NCBI RefSeq assembly: GCF_022539315.1
Contig: NC_066316.1
Location: 101,488,179-101,552,178, forward strand
DNA from: Serinus canaria
Taxonomy: Eukaryota > Chordata > Aves > Passeriformes > Fringillidae
Length of the DNA: 64,000 bases
Direction: 5' to 3'
Position numbers and translations under genes: made by a program
Shown: positions 39,072 to 51,060 of the stretch, in pieces
How the letters are laid out: each line of letters begins with the position of its first letter
How positions within the stretch are numbered: the stretch's first letter is position 1
The notes under the pieces: model-generated
The model's input: only the letters and a program-made list of their open reading frames with translations
The model's database searches: none
What the model was told of the DNA's origin: nothing

Positions 39072-40130
39072 AGGTTTCTGTGGCCAGGTTTTGGTAGTGG
39101 GGAGGGCAGTGAAGGGGAACGGGATGGGATGATACAACTTACCACTGGCCAAGGCCGACCCCATCAGTGATGGTGGCAGCGTCTCTGGGATAACTGAGTT
39201 CAGAAGGGGAAAAATCTGCTACAGAAGAGCAGCTGAAGAGAAAGTGAGAGCCTGAGCACAACAGCCCTGCAGACCCAAGGCCAGTGCAGAAGGAAGGGCA
39301 GGAGGTGATCCAGGTGCTGGAGCAGAGATTGCCTGCAAGTCCCTGGTGCAGAGATTGCCTGCAAGTCCCATGGTGAGGTAGCTGTGCCCCCAGAGCCCAT
39401 GAAAGACCATGGGGGAGCAGAGATCCACATGCAGCCCATGGAGGACCCCACAGTAGAGCTGGGGGTGTCTGAAGGAGGCTGTGACCTTGTGGGAAGCCCA
39501 CCCTGGAACAGACTCCTGGCAGGACCTGTGGCCTATGGAGAGAGGAGCCCACACTGGAGGAGGTTTGTGACCCCATGGGGGACCCATGCTGGACCAGCCT
39601 GTCCCTGAGGGACTGCATCCCTTGGGGGGCTTCACATTGGAGCACTTCATGAAAAACTGCAGGCCATGGGAAAGACTCACATTAGAAAAGTTTATGAAGA
39701 ACTGTCCCTTGTGGGAGGGGGCCCATGCTGGAGAAGAGAAAGAATGTCAGGAGGAAGGAGTGGCAGAGGTGGGCTGAACTAACTGCAGCCTCTGTTATAC
39801 TACTTCTCTCATTTTTGAGAGAAAGAAGTAGAAAAATTGACAGTGAAGTTGAGCACAGGAAGAAGAGTGGGCTGGGAAGAAGGTGTTTTAAGATTTGGGT
39901 TTATTTCTCAATATCCTACTCTGATATGACTGGTAATAAGTTAAACTTATTTCCCCAGGTGAAGTCTGTTTTGCCTAGGACAGTCACTGGTGAGGGATCT
40001 ATCTCTCTGCCCTTATCTCAAGCCACAAGCTTCTCATTATGCTTTCTGTTCTCTGCCAGCTGAGGAGAGCAGTGACAGAGCAGCTTTGGTGGGCACCTGC
40101 CATCCAACCAGGGTCAACCCAATCAATATT
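39072..40130 (+). mobile_element. Probable solo LTR of an avian endogenous retrovirus
   Basis: A GC-richer block of about 1.06 kb set in AT-rich intron. Its sequence resembles a high-copy avian LTR that I recall but cannot name with certainty. It starts near GGTTTCTGTGGCCAGGTTTT, has a middle of imperfect modules of about 46 bases (39480-39740) built on a CCATGCTGGAG-like core, and a 3' part with a GTGTTTTAAGATTTGGGTTT stretch. It ends near GCACCTGCCATCCAACCAGG, then GTCAACCC. No gag, pol or env coding sequence adjoins it, so it is at most a solo LTR. A 27-base direct duplication lies near 39325-39370. Target-site duplications were not found and the limits are approximate. Long minus-strand open frames here are artefacts of the modular repeats. 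Confidence 0.6.
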
Positions 40131-43100
40131 GACAAAACTGCTTATTACTCTGTAAAATCTTGAGCAGCCATTTATAACTGTTGCAATACCAGCTGCCAAT
40201 CTGGAACAGTGAGTCCACCCAATAATCTACCTAATAACCATCTGCTCCAACCTAATAGTCCCAGATGAACTCCCACACTCTGATTTACCCATGAATACTT
40301 TAACTGTAGTGCCTTTAACTACAGGTACAAGTTCAGTCTTCCAAAGAGATGAAAAGATGACAAATACATCTCAACAATTACATCAACACTCAACTAAAGA
40401 CCATCACTCCAACAAACTATAGAACTGTCAGATCTTTCAAGAAAAACAACCAGAAGTCTACAACACAATAAAAACCCACACACATACGTGAAGTAACAAA
40501 TTTATTAAATCCCAATGATGATAACACTGCAGGCATGAGACAGACATCTGTTTTTCACAGATCTTGGCCTATATCCTAGTTCTGATATAAAAAAAGAAAA
40601 AAGCCAAAACCCAACAGCTAGAGAAAAAACAAATTGCTTTAGATCCATAATTAGTATGGTCCTTTTGCTCTCTCCCCAGCATACCTACAGCAATACTAGA
40701 AGAGGGTGATGTTAGGAAATGTAGGATATGACTGTTAATTACTAAGATCTCAATTTTCTCCAGCTCCCTTTGGACTCCTTGACAAAATGCTTCACTTCAT
40801 ATGAAAGTAAATGTTTGGGTCAAAGATCTCCATAATTGTCAAAGAAAAACGTCTGGTTTGCACAGATATTCTGCTGCTATTTCTAAAACTTCTTGTTTTG
40901 GACTGAGCGAGAAGAGACAGATGATTTGTATGTTCCCATGTCAAATCACTTCACAGCATCAGTAAATAAAGGGAACAGCAAGGCTGACTAAACCCAAGCT
41001 GATCAATACTGTGAATCATCGACTCAGAGATAGCTTTAAACACACACACAGGACTTTAGCTGACTGCATGGTTGGGAGTTGACCATCCTGATGGTTGCTG
41101 GGCACTCTGATGCAGAATCAGTAGCCCATCAAACACCATCTAGTAACCCATGCCAGAAACTGGGTGGAACTCATTCAGAGCTGCTAATTGCCTTTGCTCT
41201 GTGGAGAAACTGTGACCCTCATCAGTGGGAGGGCTGTGCTTTTTGTCAGAATATGTCAAAGGAAGGCAGGCAATTCTTGCTTTATTGTAAAAGAGTCACT
41301 GAGAGACTGCAGAGTAAGAGAGCTCAAGGAATTCGTGAAAAGGCAGAGAGATGTCCAGATTTGATCTCTGAGCAAATCTTCAGAGAATCACCTAATTAGT
41401 CTGCTTTCTGGAAAAACTGGAGATGAAGCTTTTTAACAGTGCAAAGTTAGGCAATGAATTCAGGCATGCCTACCTACAGTCACTGGCACAAGATGGGAGA
41501 ATACCACATACAGTCATTCCTTAACAACCAGCAGGAAAGTGTCTGCAGGTTTGGAGGACAGCCTAATCCCTAAGAACTGAAGTTATCTCCTTCCAAATTC
41601 ATTTACATCCCTTCCCTTCAGAATCTCTCATCCATAGAAAAACAAAAACAAACCAACCCCCCCCCCACAAAAAAAAGAAGTTATTTTAAGAATTAAATGT
41701 CTGATTACAATGACAGTTGAAGGAAATACTACCACATACTTTGCTAGTAATACCACATTAAACACGAAAAGCAGAATGTTTTGTATCATGCACAAGAAAC
41801 AAAGCTACCTGAATTACTCCCCCCCGTCTGGCCCCAACCTCATCTTGTGATTCTCTCTAAAGCGAGTCATATGGCAGCACTTTTCTCCTTTTATGGGCAA
41901 AAAAAAAGGATAAAGGAAGTCAGCAGCTGAGCAGGACTGCAGTGCCACATGAATTAAGCAGCTCAGAGCTGTGCTACTCCTCTCACATCCCTACCTTAGT
42001 GCATTATGGATAGGTACTCTCAGAGAGGGACACTGTGAATCAACATCCACTTAATGCATATATAATTACATGTCACTGAGTGTTTCACACTGAACTCGTC
42101 ACCACAGCATGTATTAAAAACCAAAGGATAGAAGGCATGTAATATATTTGCATTTGCTTATCTACCATCTCCTTCCTTTCTGTGAATGTCCTGTCAATAG
42201 CAGGCAAACCTCTTCTTTGGGAAACAGCTGCAGTGATAGGATGACACTAAGCAGCAATTAAAATTATAGTACTTTCTGCAGCAAGAATTTCCATGTGTTC
42301 CACACTGCCCCAGTGCCTACCACCCACACCCACCTTGGTCCTTTTCACCAGCAGCTCTACAAGATGGAATCGGGGAAAGTTATAAAATCCAGTTTAGCCA
42401 ATTTGGCCTTTTTTTGAGAGAGAGAACTGTGTAAAATTCATTAGCTCAATGTAGGGAAAGGTAAATGACACACAAAATTCCCTATGCATCGAGAATAAAA
42501 GCCTTATTGTTATTTTATCAATGGAAAGAAAGGAATCATTGTTTCTGCCTCAATAACTGATACTAGACAATATGAGGACTCACATTCATAAAAACAGCTA
42601 CAGTATTGAGAAATTATACGGAAACCCACCTCCTCTAGATGAACAGTTGATGGGATCAAGAACTTATAAGTACTCCCATGTCCCACACAGGCACAGGCAG
42701 CAGGATCCTTCAGCCAGAGAACCACAGTGTGCACATGGCCATGGGCAGAACCCTGCTGTGGGTCTTGGAACACACCTGTCAGCCTTACAGGTACCACCAC
42801 TGAGTCAGAGCCACCCTGCTTTCCTCCTCCTTTTTATCCATGCTCATTCCACATGTGACTATTACAACTTAATTTGACTACTAGAACTTGACTACTTCGT
42901 TTGGAAGTGATGCTGAAAACAACTGAATTCAATTACATGAGCTAGGCTTGCTGGGTCACAGCCCACACACTTCAAAGCTAAAATGTAGATAAGCATTTCC
43001 AGGGTCAGAGGCCCTGTCCTTAAAACTTTTGGGTGGCTTTTTTTTTTTAGCTTTTTTTTTTAGGAAGGAAGCAGTGGTTATCAGATCATTATCAGGTCAG

Positions 43101-46100
43101 ATCAGATGGCCAAAACAACAGAGTTCAGTAAGGAGTTTAAAATAATCCCATCATTTTTTGAAGTCTAGCACTGCTCTTGCATGAAACAGGGAATTTGTTA
43201 AATATATGTATATATTTCTTATTGTTAAAGATTAATTATTTACTCCTTAGAAGCTTTCAAGTGTTACTATAGTGTATTCAATTCTCTATTGACAAATGTT
43301 ATTTCTTTATAAACACTGACTATTCCTTTAAAAAGTAGTATTTAAAATCTGTAGGTGTCCCTTTGCCTTATGAATAGAAGACACTGAATAACAGCAACCG
43401 ACAAAGTACAAACACTTTATTACAATTGTGGTGACTCAGACTGTCAGGATTTGGCAGCCCACAGTGTTCCTCAGCAGCAGAACAAAAGGGGATTTTTTTT
43501 GGCAGTTTTACTTCTAGTTCAGTAAAGGACAACATGATACTGTCTGTGCCTTAATGAATCAAAACCTCTGTAAAACAAAGGCATAAGCAGTCAGACCCCA
43601 ATCATTTTCTGTCTCACAGTATCAAACTGGACAAACATATTACCTATACATCTAGGACCTCTAATATGTGTGCTCTGTCCTTGTCTTTCAGGGAAAAAAT
43701 AAAAGAAATAAAAGCAGGAAGATTTTCTAGCTATAGAAATACAAATCAGTTCTACAGGCAATACAGTCCCAAAATACTCCAAGATCAGGAAATATTTTGT
43801 TTTCCTGTTGAATACAAGAGACATTGATAAAAAATTCTGAGAGGATTTTTTAACACCTTCACTAACTAATAACATAAACCCCAAAGACCTAAATATTGCA
43901 CTATAATAACACAGTCTCTAATGTATTCAGAGCATAAAACACATTTTGAGGGAGATTCATTTTCCAGCACCCCCATCATGATCTCATCTGGAACAGCAAA
44001 ACCACCCCTGCAGTAATTGGTATTACAGAGCCCTGCTGCAGAACAGCCTTGGGAGAGGGAAGCATTCCAGTCAGTCCTACAGGGCTTTTATGCTTTAGTA
44101 ATAAAAAAAATAAGGAAAAGAGTTACAAAATATCAGAACCCATTTCCTCTGCCACCATCCCAATTCCTAGGGAGAGGATTACAGACTTATTTCCAGAAGC
44201 TTCTAAAGATGCCAACGTCCATCATGAAATCTGTATTTGATGAAGTCACCAACTGCCTACAGATGATCCTTGAAGCAAAATACTGCAATTACAGAGCAAT
44301 ACAGTACAGACTGTGTGTATGTGGGTGGGACAAAGTACAACTGAGATAAAATTAGACTGTTCCTGGAAATAAAGCATAACAAATTCAACAATCTAGCCTT
44401 CTCAAATCTAAACAGATCTCAACAACTCTGAGAAATGTTATCGAATTTTCCCCTTGTCATTGCTTCCCTCCTCAGTTTAAACAGTATTATAGCAATCCCC
44501 TCTGAAAAATTAGGACCAACAGATCACCCACACCAAATAAATAATACTGCATGTCTCCCATGGAGGCTATTTAAATACAATTCTGGAATCAATTTACTGG
44601 AGATAAAATTATAAGGATCAGTTACCAGAGAGAATTTTCCTTCTTCTCCAAAACCAATTCTGCTCTCTAAGTGGCACCATCACTCAGCATTTTGATAACA
44701 GCTAAAAAATAGTAACGAATTTTTGACCCAGAGCTCCACACCATTATTAACATGCATGAGAGAAACCAGAAGATGAACTTTCTCTCCTCTTCCCAGAAAG
44801 CCATTAATTCAAGCTAACCTTCCAGATTTAATGTGGAGCAGCAACAAAATGAAAATTATAATGATCAAGCTAGGTATTAAATACATTCACAATAAAGAAA
44901 ATTAAACAGAAACTAGGTTTGCTCTGAAATATCTTTGAAAAATATGAAAACAACCCTTTCCTCCCACTTCCCAGAATAACCACATACAGCTTAAGCAACA
45001 ATAGTCTTAGGACACTACAGGGCTCAGTTCAGTAGTAGAGGAAAGTAACACTGAGCTGTCCTGAAATATCCCAGCAGGTGCTCCAGGACATGGGTCTATG
45101 GAGGACATGGGTCTTCTGGCCTCCTTGCGCCTGCTAACCAAGTATAGATGCAACAAGTGTTGCAAAATATCTCATCCAGGAAAAAAAAATTACACTGGAT
45201 AACTGAATCAAACCAGACTCAAACTGCATCCTAAAACCAAAAGAAAGACTTTCTCCAGAAGTCCTCAGTCTTGCCAAAGCCTGGCCTTCATCCCTTCAAA
45301 ATCTACACTCTTCCTAGATTTACTTATCCATATAAGTCTAGAAACCCAAATTGGACTCACAAGAGAATTTTGAGCATGGCTGCAAAAAATGTGGGTTCAG
45401 AAGGGAAAGCAAGATAACTGGGATAGCAAGCCGGAAGCCACCTAACCTAATAGGTAAGGAAGTTGTGAAGGCTGTACCTTAAACTGATGTCACCTATTCC
45501 TGGAAGCTCAAGAGGTACCTATGTTATTAAAAAGGGTTATAAAACCCTCAGGCCTCTCTAGAAGCAAGATACATTCCTTTAACAAGCTCCTGAGGAAAGG
45601 AGTCATGCAATTTTGAAGTTTCGGATGAGAGGGCAGGAGCATGCCCTCAAGCACCATGGAGCTATTTAAAAGCATCAGGAAAGCAGCCACAGAGGAAGTA
45701 GAAGTGGGTGGTAGGCTCCTTTCAGGTTGAGAGACTGCCTCCCAACCACATCTCTGCACACCAGGGTAGTGCAGGCTAAACCACAGGCTATTGTCTGTCC
45801 TAAGACTATTCCTGAAGAAGTTATGAAATGGAAAAATATTTACAGGGTAAAAGAATGAAACGCCTATAAAAACCAGATTTCTCTCACCTAAATGCCTTAA
45901 TCACAGGGCAGGAGTTTAGGCCTCTGGCCTAATTACTGTTTTGTTGTTTTTTGTTTTTGTTTTTTCCCAAAGGTTGCAGGTGAAATAAAGGACAGCTTAT
46001 GACACTCTGCTTGTTTCAGTCTCTTGGGAAGAGGGTGATGTGAGCTCAAGGTACTTAAAGCTAAAAAGGACAGAGAATAAAGTGTCACACTTGATGAATG

Positions 46101-49100
46101 TCGGATGCAACTAATGCACCATAAAACATGAAGAGAAGAGAGATGAACATAATTACAAATGCTTTTACTCAAGTTTGAATAAATAGATTACACTTATTTC
46201 TTAGCAAAACAAGCTTTTCTAATCCTGAGGGAACATTCCCATCTCTGGATGCCAAAGGCAGTGAGGCAGGAGAGATGATTCCACTCTCCAGAACAGTCTC
46301 AGTGGTTAATATGGATGCAGAACAGAAGCCCTGTGCATCTCATTTTCTTCACAGTAAAAAATATAGAAAAGTGTGCTTTCAGACATGGGGTTTAGGACCA
46401 TCAACCTCAGCTTTGAGGCATCTAGTTGTAAAATAGGCCACTCAAATAATTTATGAACTCAGGCAGTAATACAGCAGAGAGAAGAATTCCCTCCCCCCTT
46501 GAGAAATCCCATAAATTATATATAAGAAAGCTTCTAACAACTATTTAAACTTTAAGTTAAACCTATGTGTATCAGAGAGATACAGGACAGTACAGAATGA
46601 CTTTTAGCTAAAATGTCAGTTTAAGTCTACACATTCCCTTAAAGACACCAAAACACCAGACCACCTCCACAGTGTTTTTATATTGTGCAAACTTGCACTC
46701 TGTCCTCCCGAGCTCATCACAGACAAACGGGATCAAACTGAAGGTTTCAGTATGCTCCATGCCATATTCTAGTCACGACAACTCCCATGCTGAATGGATG
46801 TTACAGATGATCTTCACCAGACCTGAGGAACACAGGTTCATTAATCACATCACCAAGACTTGAATCAAACCAGACTAGCACTTTGGATAGGCACACTTAA
46901 CACCACAAGCTGCACTGCTACTGGAACCTTCAAAATGAATGTTTCACTCATTATAAACATTGCAAATTCCTTACACAGATTTACTCAAAGATAAGACTAG
47001 GACCTATGCATTAGCTTCACCTTTTGCACTGCTGGTCTTCCAAACCATGTTGTTGAAATCTGACAACCCATCCACAATGAAAAGCTCTACAGAAGTACTG
47101 TCATGGACAGGAGAAAAAAAAAAAGGTAATATGCACAAAGAAGTCCCTCAGAGCACTGGTTTTCTAGTCTATTGACAAGTTCATAAATTAGACAAGAGTA
47201 TTTCAGTTGTTAGCATGCCAAAGTAACCATTCCTGAGTTAAGGCTGAGTGATGTTTAACTAAATCTCATGGTTGATATCTTCATGTTGGCATAATTTCTA
47301 AACATTTTAAACCTCCAATACTAAATAAAAAACTTTCAAGCACTTGTGTGTCAGTGCTGCACTGGGTCAGTCCTGAAAGGCTATGTACTGTACCTATTAC
47401 TGTTATTTTTTTCTGTAGGATCAACTGCTGCTACCAGTTTAAATCAAGAACTTGTATTGAGCAGTATATAAAGACAGAAAATAAGACACATTTTTCATTT
47501 TAATTGGAAGCAGGAATTGGAATATTGTATAAGTAGAAGAATGGTAAATTCCTGGTACTTCATAACAATTAGGACCTGTACAGCTCAAATCATTCAGATT
47601 GCTCTTGTCATCATTCACACGAGTGCAGAGCAGCTTCTATTACAATTTTAATTTAAACAACAAAATTCAAATTTATGACTGCATTTTTTTGCAGCTCTCA
47701 AACTGCCCCATATATTAAATATTTTAATTCATGCCTCTCAAACTGTTTTCTCTGATTTAGTGTTACTGTTTTGCATTCCTAGATAACATGAGTAGAAAGC
47801 ACTGCTAAAAGAATGATTGATAATACTGAAATGGATCCAAATACATACTGAATTCAGTACAGAGAAAACACTAAGATGTTTGGCTGCTTCAAATTAACAT
47901 ATATTGCTAGCATCCATACACCCCTACCCACTGACATTATAGGTCCCAATAAAATACCCTGTTTGTCTCCAGGGATTTTAACAGGAGACTTAATGATGTC
48001 TGGATCATATACAGGGCTTAGATATAGAATAGCATTTTTCTGGTTGTGAATGAATAATAAAAATAAATGTGAATTGAATGATTAAGTTCATGCGCTACTG
48101 CATGTAATATACATCTAGTGCTCAAGAATGCCAGTAATTCCACAAAAATATTCTACAGTTTCTCCAAAAACTAATTAGAATGGCATTTACAAGTAGATAA
48201 AAATATGATAAAGAGATCTTTCTCATAGTACCTGTACACCTACAAAATATTATTTCTGTCAAAGTACAGGAATGATTATTCATCTAAATAACACATAGCA
48301 TTTAAGCTCATTTTGTATATCACACAATGTGGAAATCTGCAACATACTGCACATGCAAATCCTCACTGCATTTGTAAGGCTGCCATACTGCTGAGGACAA
48401 GATATTTCAGCCTGACAAAACAGCGTCAAAAGTGATGTCATGAGGACAAGCTAAGCACACTAACAATGAATTATCTTCTCAGCACTGTAAAATTCACTAA
48501 TAGACTCACTGTCATGGCTAAATGACATCTGACGACAGTAATTATGCAATAGTAGCCAAAATGATCACCATTTTTCCTTTCTGACTTAATCAAGGGGGTT
48601 TTATTCCAATTACTGGTATACACTGTCTTTTCAATCACTTGTGGTTTGTTTATTTTCAGTTTTTAATAAAGAGCAGAAGTTCTTGGGGGAAAAAAACAAA
48701 GCATCACTGCAAAAGCAGCACAGGAGAGTACTGAAGAAGTACAGAACAGAATACAGTAAAATATTGCACAGTCTTTGAGAAACCATACAAGTAACTCAGA
48801 AAGCCTTGCTTATACTTGCCATAGTTTACATTAAGTGAAACTTTAAAGACCAGTGGTTAAACTGTACTACAGCAGTTTAAGCTGAAGAATAAAACTATTA
48901 GAATTTTATTCTTGGTTGCTTAAGTCAAACCTTTCACGATGTTCCCATAATGTGTAATTTATTTTCATTAAAACTTTTTTTTTAAAGTCTATCATAGGAA
49001 ACAGTAGGACTTTATCATTAATTTTTAATTTGGGCCTGGTGAGATGGAGGATTTGGGGCACTACAGGGGAGGAGAAAATAGATTTAAATGCGAGAAATTA

Positions 49101-49984
49101 CAAGGTTTGTTTTTAAAATTACTTTTAAAAAGTACATTGCTGATGTAACAGTCTTCCTTACATGTTATAGAAATATGAAAGTTTCCATAACAGAGAAAAA
49201 GGAAGTATCAGCTCAGTTCTTCCCTGTGTAACAGGAGTTGGAGTATTTCTGTAGAGCTGTGCTGAGCATGTGAAAATCTTTGCCCACAAGGCAACCTCAT
49301 GTCACGACAGCATTTAATTCCAAATCTCCCCCCCCCAAGAGTTCACTGCCAAAGTAATTTTAATTTTTTATGGCCTTGCAGATGATCAAAACAGAAGAAG
49401 TAAAGCAAAGATATCTCTGTCCCTCTTAACCTACCCTTTCCTCAAACACATTTAAACTGACTTTAGAACTCGTAACAAAACACAGGGTAAAGATGGTCTG
49501 TATGGCAATTAGAGACCAGGAACAGGCTGGAAATCAACTCACATCACCACCCTCGGCAAGTTATTAGCAGCACCACTGAAAGCCTGTGCAGTTAAGAGCC
49601 TCTCTGTGTTGCCAGTGAATTACGGAGCGTTCGATTTTACACAGTAGCACAACGTATTACTAAGATCTTAGCAAAACAAAACCCAGATAAATATAAATAA
49701 AACCAAACGGTCTTGGAATCAAATGAGGAGAAAAATAATAATAGGAATAATAGATACAAGCGTGCTATCTGTTCGCTGTAACACCTCCCAACATGGACAG
49801 CGATTTAAACGAGATGAATGCAGCATTACAGAGCCTGTCTTTCATCTCCTGTCTAGGTACATCTCTCTGGAAACACCACGCTTATGGCACCCTGCAATCA
49901 CCAGCAGCTGGAATAGAAAGTTTTCGGTATAATCAAAGTTTGAAGCTTAATCTCCCTTTGCCCCCCCCCCCCACCCAACCCAGT
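40131..49984 (-). other. CYRIA: Large 5' intron of CYRIA, region next to exon 1
   Basis: About 9.8 kb of AT-rich intron with no coding exon, RNA gene or named repeat that I can support. The 106-codon open frame at 41079-41399 has protein-like composition but no recognisable domain. First introns often carry enhancers, which cannot be read reliably from a single sequence. Confidence 0.7.
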
Positions 49985-50613
49985 CCAGGCAGGCACAGGG
50001 ACGCGCTGTCTGACCGACAGCCCGGGCCAGCGCTGAGCTCCGCCGGGCTCCCCGGGCCCTGCCGCGGGCACGGCCGGCTCCGCACCGGCGCTGCTCATCC
50101 CTGCAGCCGCGGCGGCTCCGGCACCCACCGGCCGGCAGAGAAAATCCGGAGACTTCCACCGGGAGAGCCCAGTGGCCGGTGCAGCGTCTTCCCGGCTCGG
50201 CGAGGCCAACCGGGAACCTCCGCTCGGGCTCACACCGCACCCGATGCCTCTCCAGGCGGGGCTGGGGCGAAGCCAGCCCACGGCGCTCACCGCCCGGGGC
50301 CGCTGGCAGCGCTCAGGGGCCGGCGCTTCACAGGCAACAGTTGGCCGTGTCCCTCCGGGTCCCTCCCGCCACCGCCCGCAGCCCCCCCGGTGCGAGGGGC
50401 AGGGGCACCTCGGGGAGGGCGCCTGGGGGCCGGGGATCGGGCACAAAGGCGGCTGAGGAGGCTCAGAGGGCGAGGGGAGTGGGGAGACTCCGGAGCTGCA
50501 GCGCGCCGTCCCCGCCCCGCCGCGATGCAGGGGCGCCGAGAGAAGGAGCAGCAGAGGCGGCTCAGCCCCCACCCAGCGCAGCCCCGGGCTCCGCCGTGCC
50601 TCCCCGCTCTTAC

Positions 50614-50658
50614 CTGAGCCGCCCGTCGCCGCTGGCCGCCGCAGGTACCCTCGTCCAT
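50614..50658 (-). promoter_or_regulatory. Candidate upstream ORF in CYRIA exon 1
   Basis: An ATG at 50658-50656 in a strong context (G at -3, G at +4) opens 15 codons, MDEGTCGGQRRRAAQ, to the exon 1 donor. If exon 1 is spliced directly to the start-codon exon, the frame continues VCWDG and stops at a TAA that overlaps the first codons of CYRIA. An upstream ORF that overlaps the main start normally lowers translation. This depends on the start of transcription lying upstream of 50658 and on direct splicing. Confidence 0.5.
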
Positions 50659-50700
50659 CCCCCGCCGCTGCCTCCAAATCAGCCGCCGGCGTTGCGGCGC
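50614..50700 (-). other. CYRIA: CYRIA non-coding exon 1 (5' UTR), 5' end approximate
   Basis: On the minus strand the sequence GGCGGCTCAG|GTAAGAGCGG is a near-perfect splice donor in the middle of the CpG island, with the exon ending at 50614. No other exon-like boundary in the island is as good. Joining it to the acceptor before the start-codon exon gives a 5' UTR with an intron of about 36.3 kb. The transcription start cannot be read from sequence; 50700 is a placeholder. Confidence 0.7.
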
Positions 50701-50840
50701 GGCCCAGCCCGCCCGGCCCAGCGCGACGCTGGCAGACCCGCCCCGCCCCGCGGTGGCTGCGTGCGGCTCCCGCCGGCGGCCGCCCCGGGCGCGGCTCCCC
50801 CAGACCCGCCTCCCGCCGCCGCGGGGTAAGGCGCCCTCCG

Positions 50841-50898
50841 ATGGGGATGGGGATGGGGATGGGGATGGGGATGGGATGGGGATAGGGATAGGGATGGG
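50841..50898 (+). repeat. (GGGGAT)n repeat, G-quadruplex-capable
   Basis: GGGGAT units (five or more) followed by GGGAT and GGGATA variants, about 58 bases, in the CpG island roughly 150-240 bases upstream of the exon 1 donor. Runs of three to four G at short spacing on the plus strand fit the G-quadruplex pattern. It would lie on the template strand of, or just upstream of, CYRIA. Confidence 0.93.
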
Positions 50899-51060
50899 TC
50901 TCCCACCCCGTGCAGATGGTACGCGCGGACCCCCTGGCTCCCCCGCCGGCGGGTCGGGGCGCTGGGCTGTCCGCTCGGCGGAATCGGGGCAGGGGTGCGT
51001 GTGACTGTCACCCGCGCTGCGCCGCGCCCGGGGACATTGGCGCTTCCCCGGACCCTCCCC

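Larger units (their letters stand above)
1..50700 (-). other. CYRIA: CYRIA (FAM49A) gene, minus strand, 3' end outside window
   Basis: This is the gene-level entry. Eight coding exons joined at canonical GT/AG sites give an uninterrupted 279-residue reading frame that I recognise as CYRIA/FAM49A. The family binds active Rac1 through a DUF1394 (CYFIP-like Rac-binding) fold and limits Rac1-to-Scar/WAVE signalling at the leading edge of cells. Recognition rests on near-identity to the vertebrate protein as I recall it, including the ERE(V)[33 protein letters not shown] and [10 protein letters not shown] blocks. The residues chosen at paralogue-differing positions fit CYRIA better than CYRIB. The final exon (residues 280-323) and 3' UTR lie left of position 1. 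The right end is approximate because the transcription start was not determined. Intron sizes from the 5' end are about 36.3 kb, 7.8 kb, 907, 1020, 84, 271, 94 and 1485 bp. Confidence 0.96.
49985..51060. promoter_or_regulatory. CpG island promoter of CYRIA
   Basis: A block of about 1.1 kb with very high GC and dense CpG, in a window otherwise AT-rich, preceded by a 12-base C-run at 49961-49972. It contains GC boxes such as CCGCCCCGCCCC near 50739 and CCCCGCCCCGCC near 50512, and no evident TATA box, as is normal for a broadly used vertebrate promoter. The minus-strand splice donor at 50614/50613 places CYRIA exon 1 inside it. Several long overlapping open frames on both strands are a by-product of few stop codons in GC-rich DNA. 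Confidence 0.93.

Noticed and set aside
39139..39680. Minus-strand open frames of 153-168 codons
   Set aside because: They lie antisense within the LTR-like repeat and are kept open by its internal modules. No retroviral or host protein domain is visible.
41079..41399. 106-codon open frame with protein-like composition
   Set aside because: No recognised domain or flanking splice structure. Several frames of similar length occur by chance across the window.
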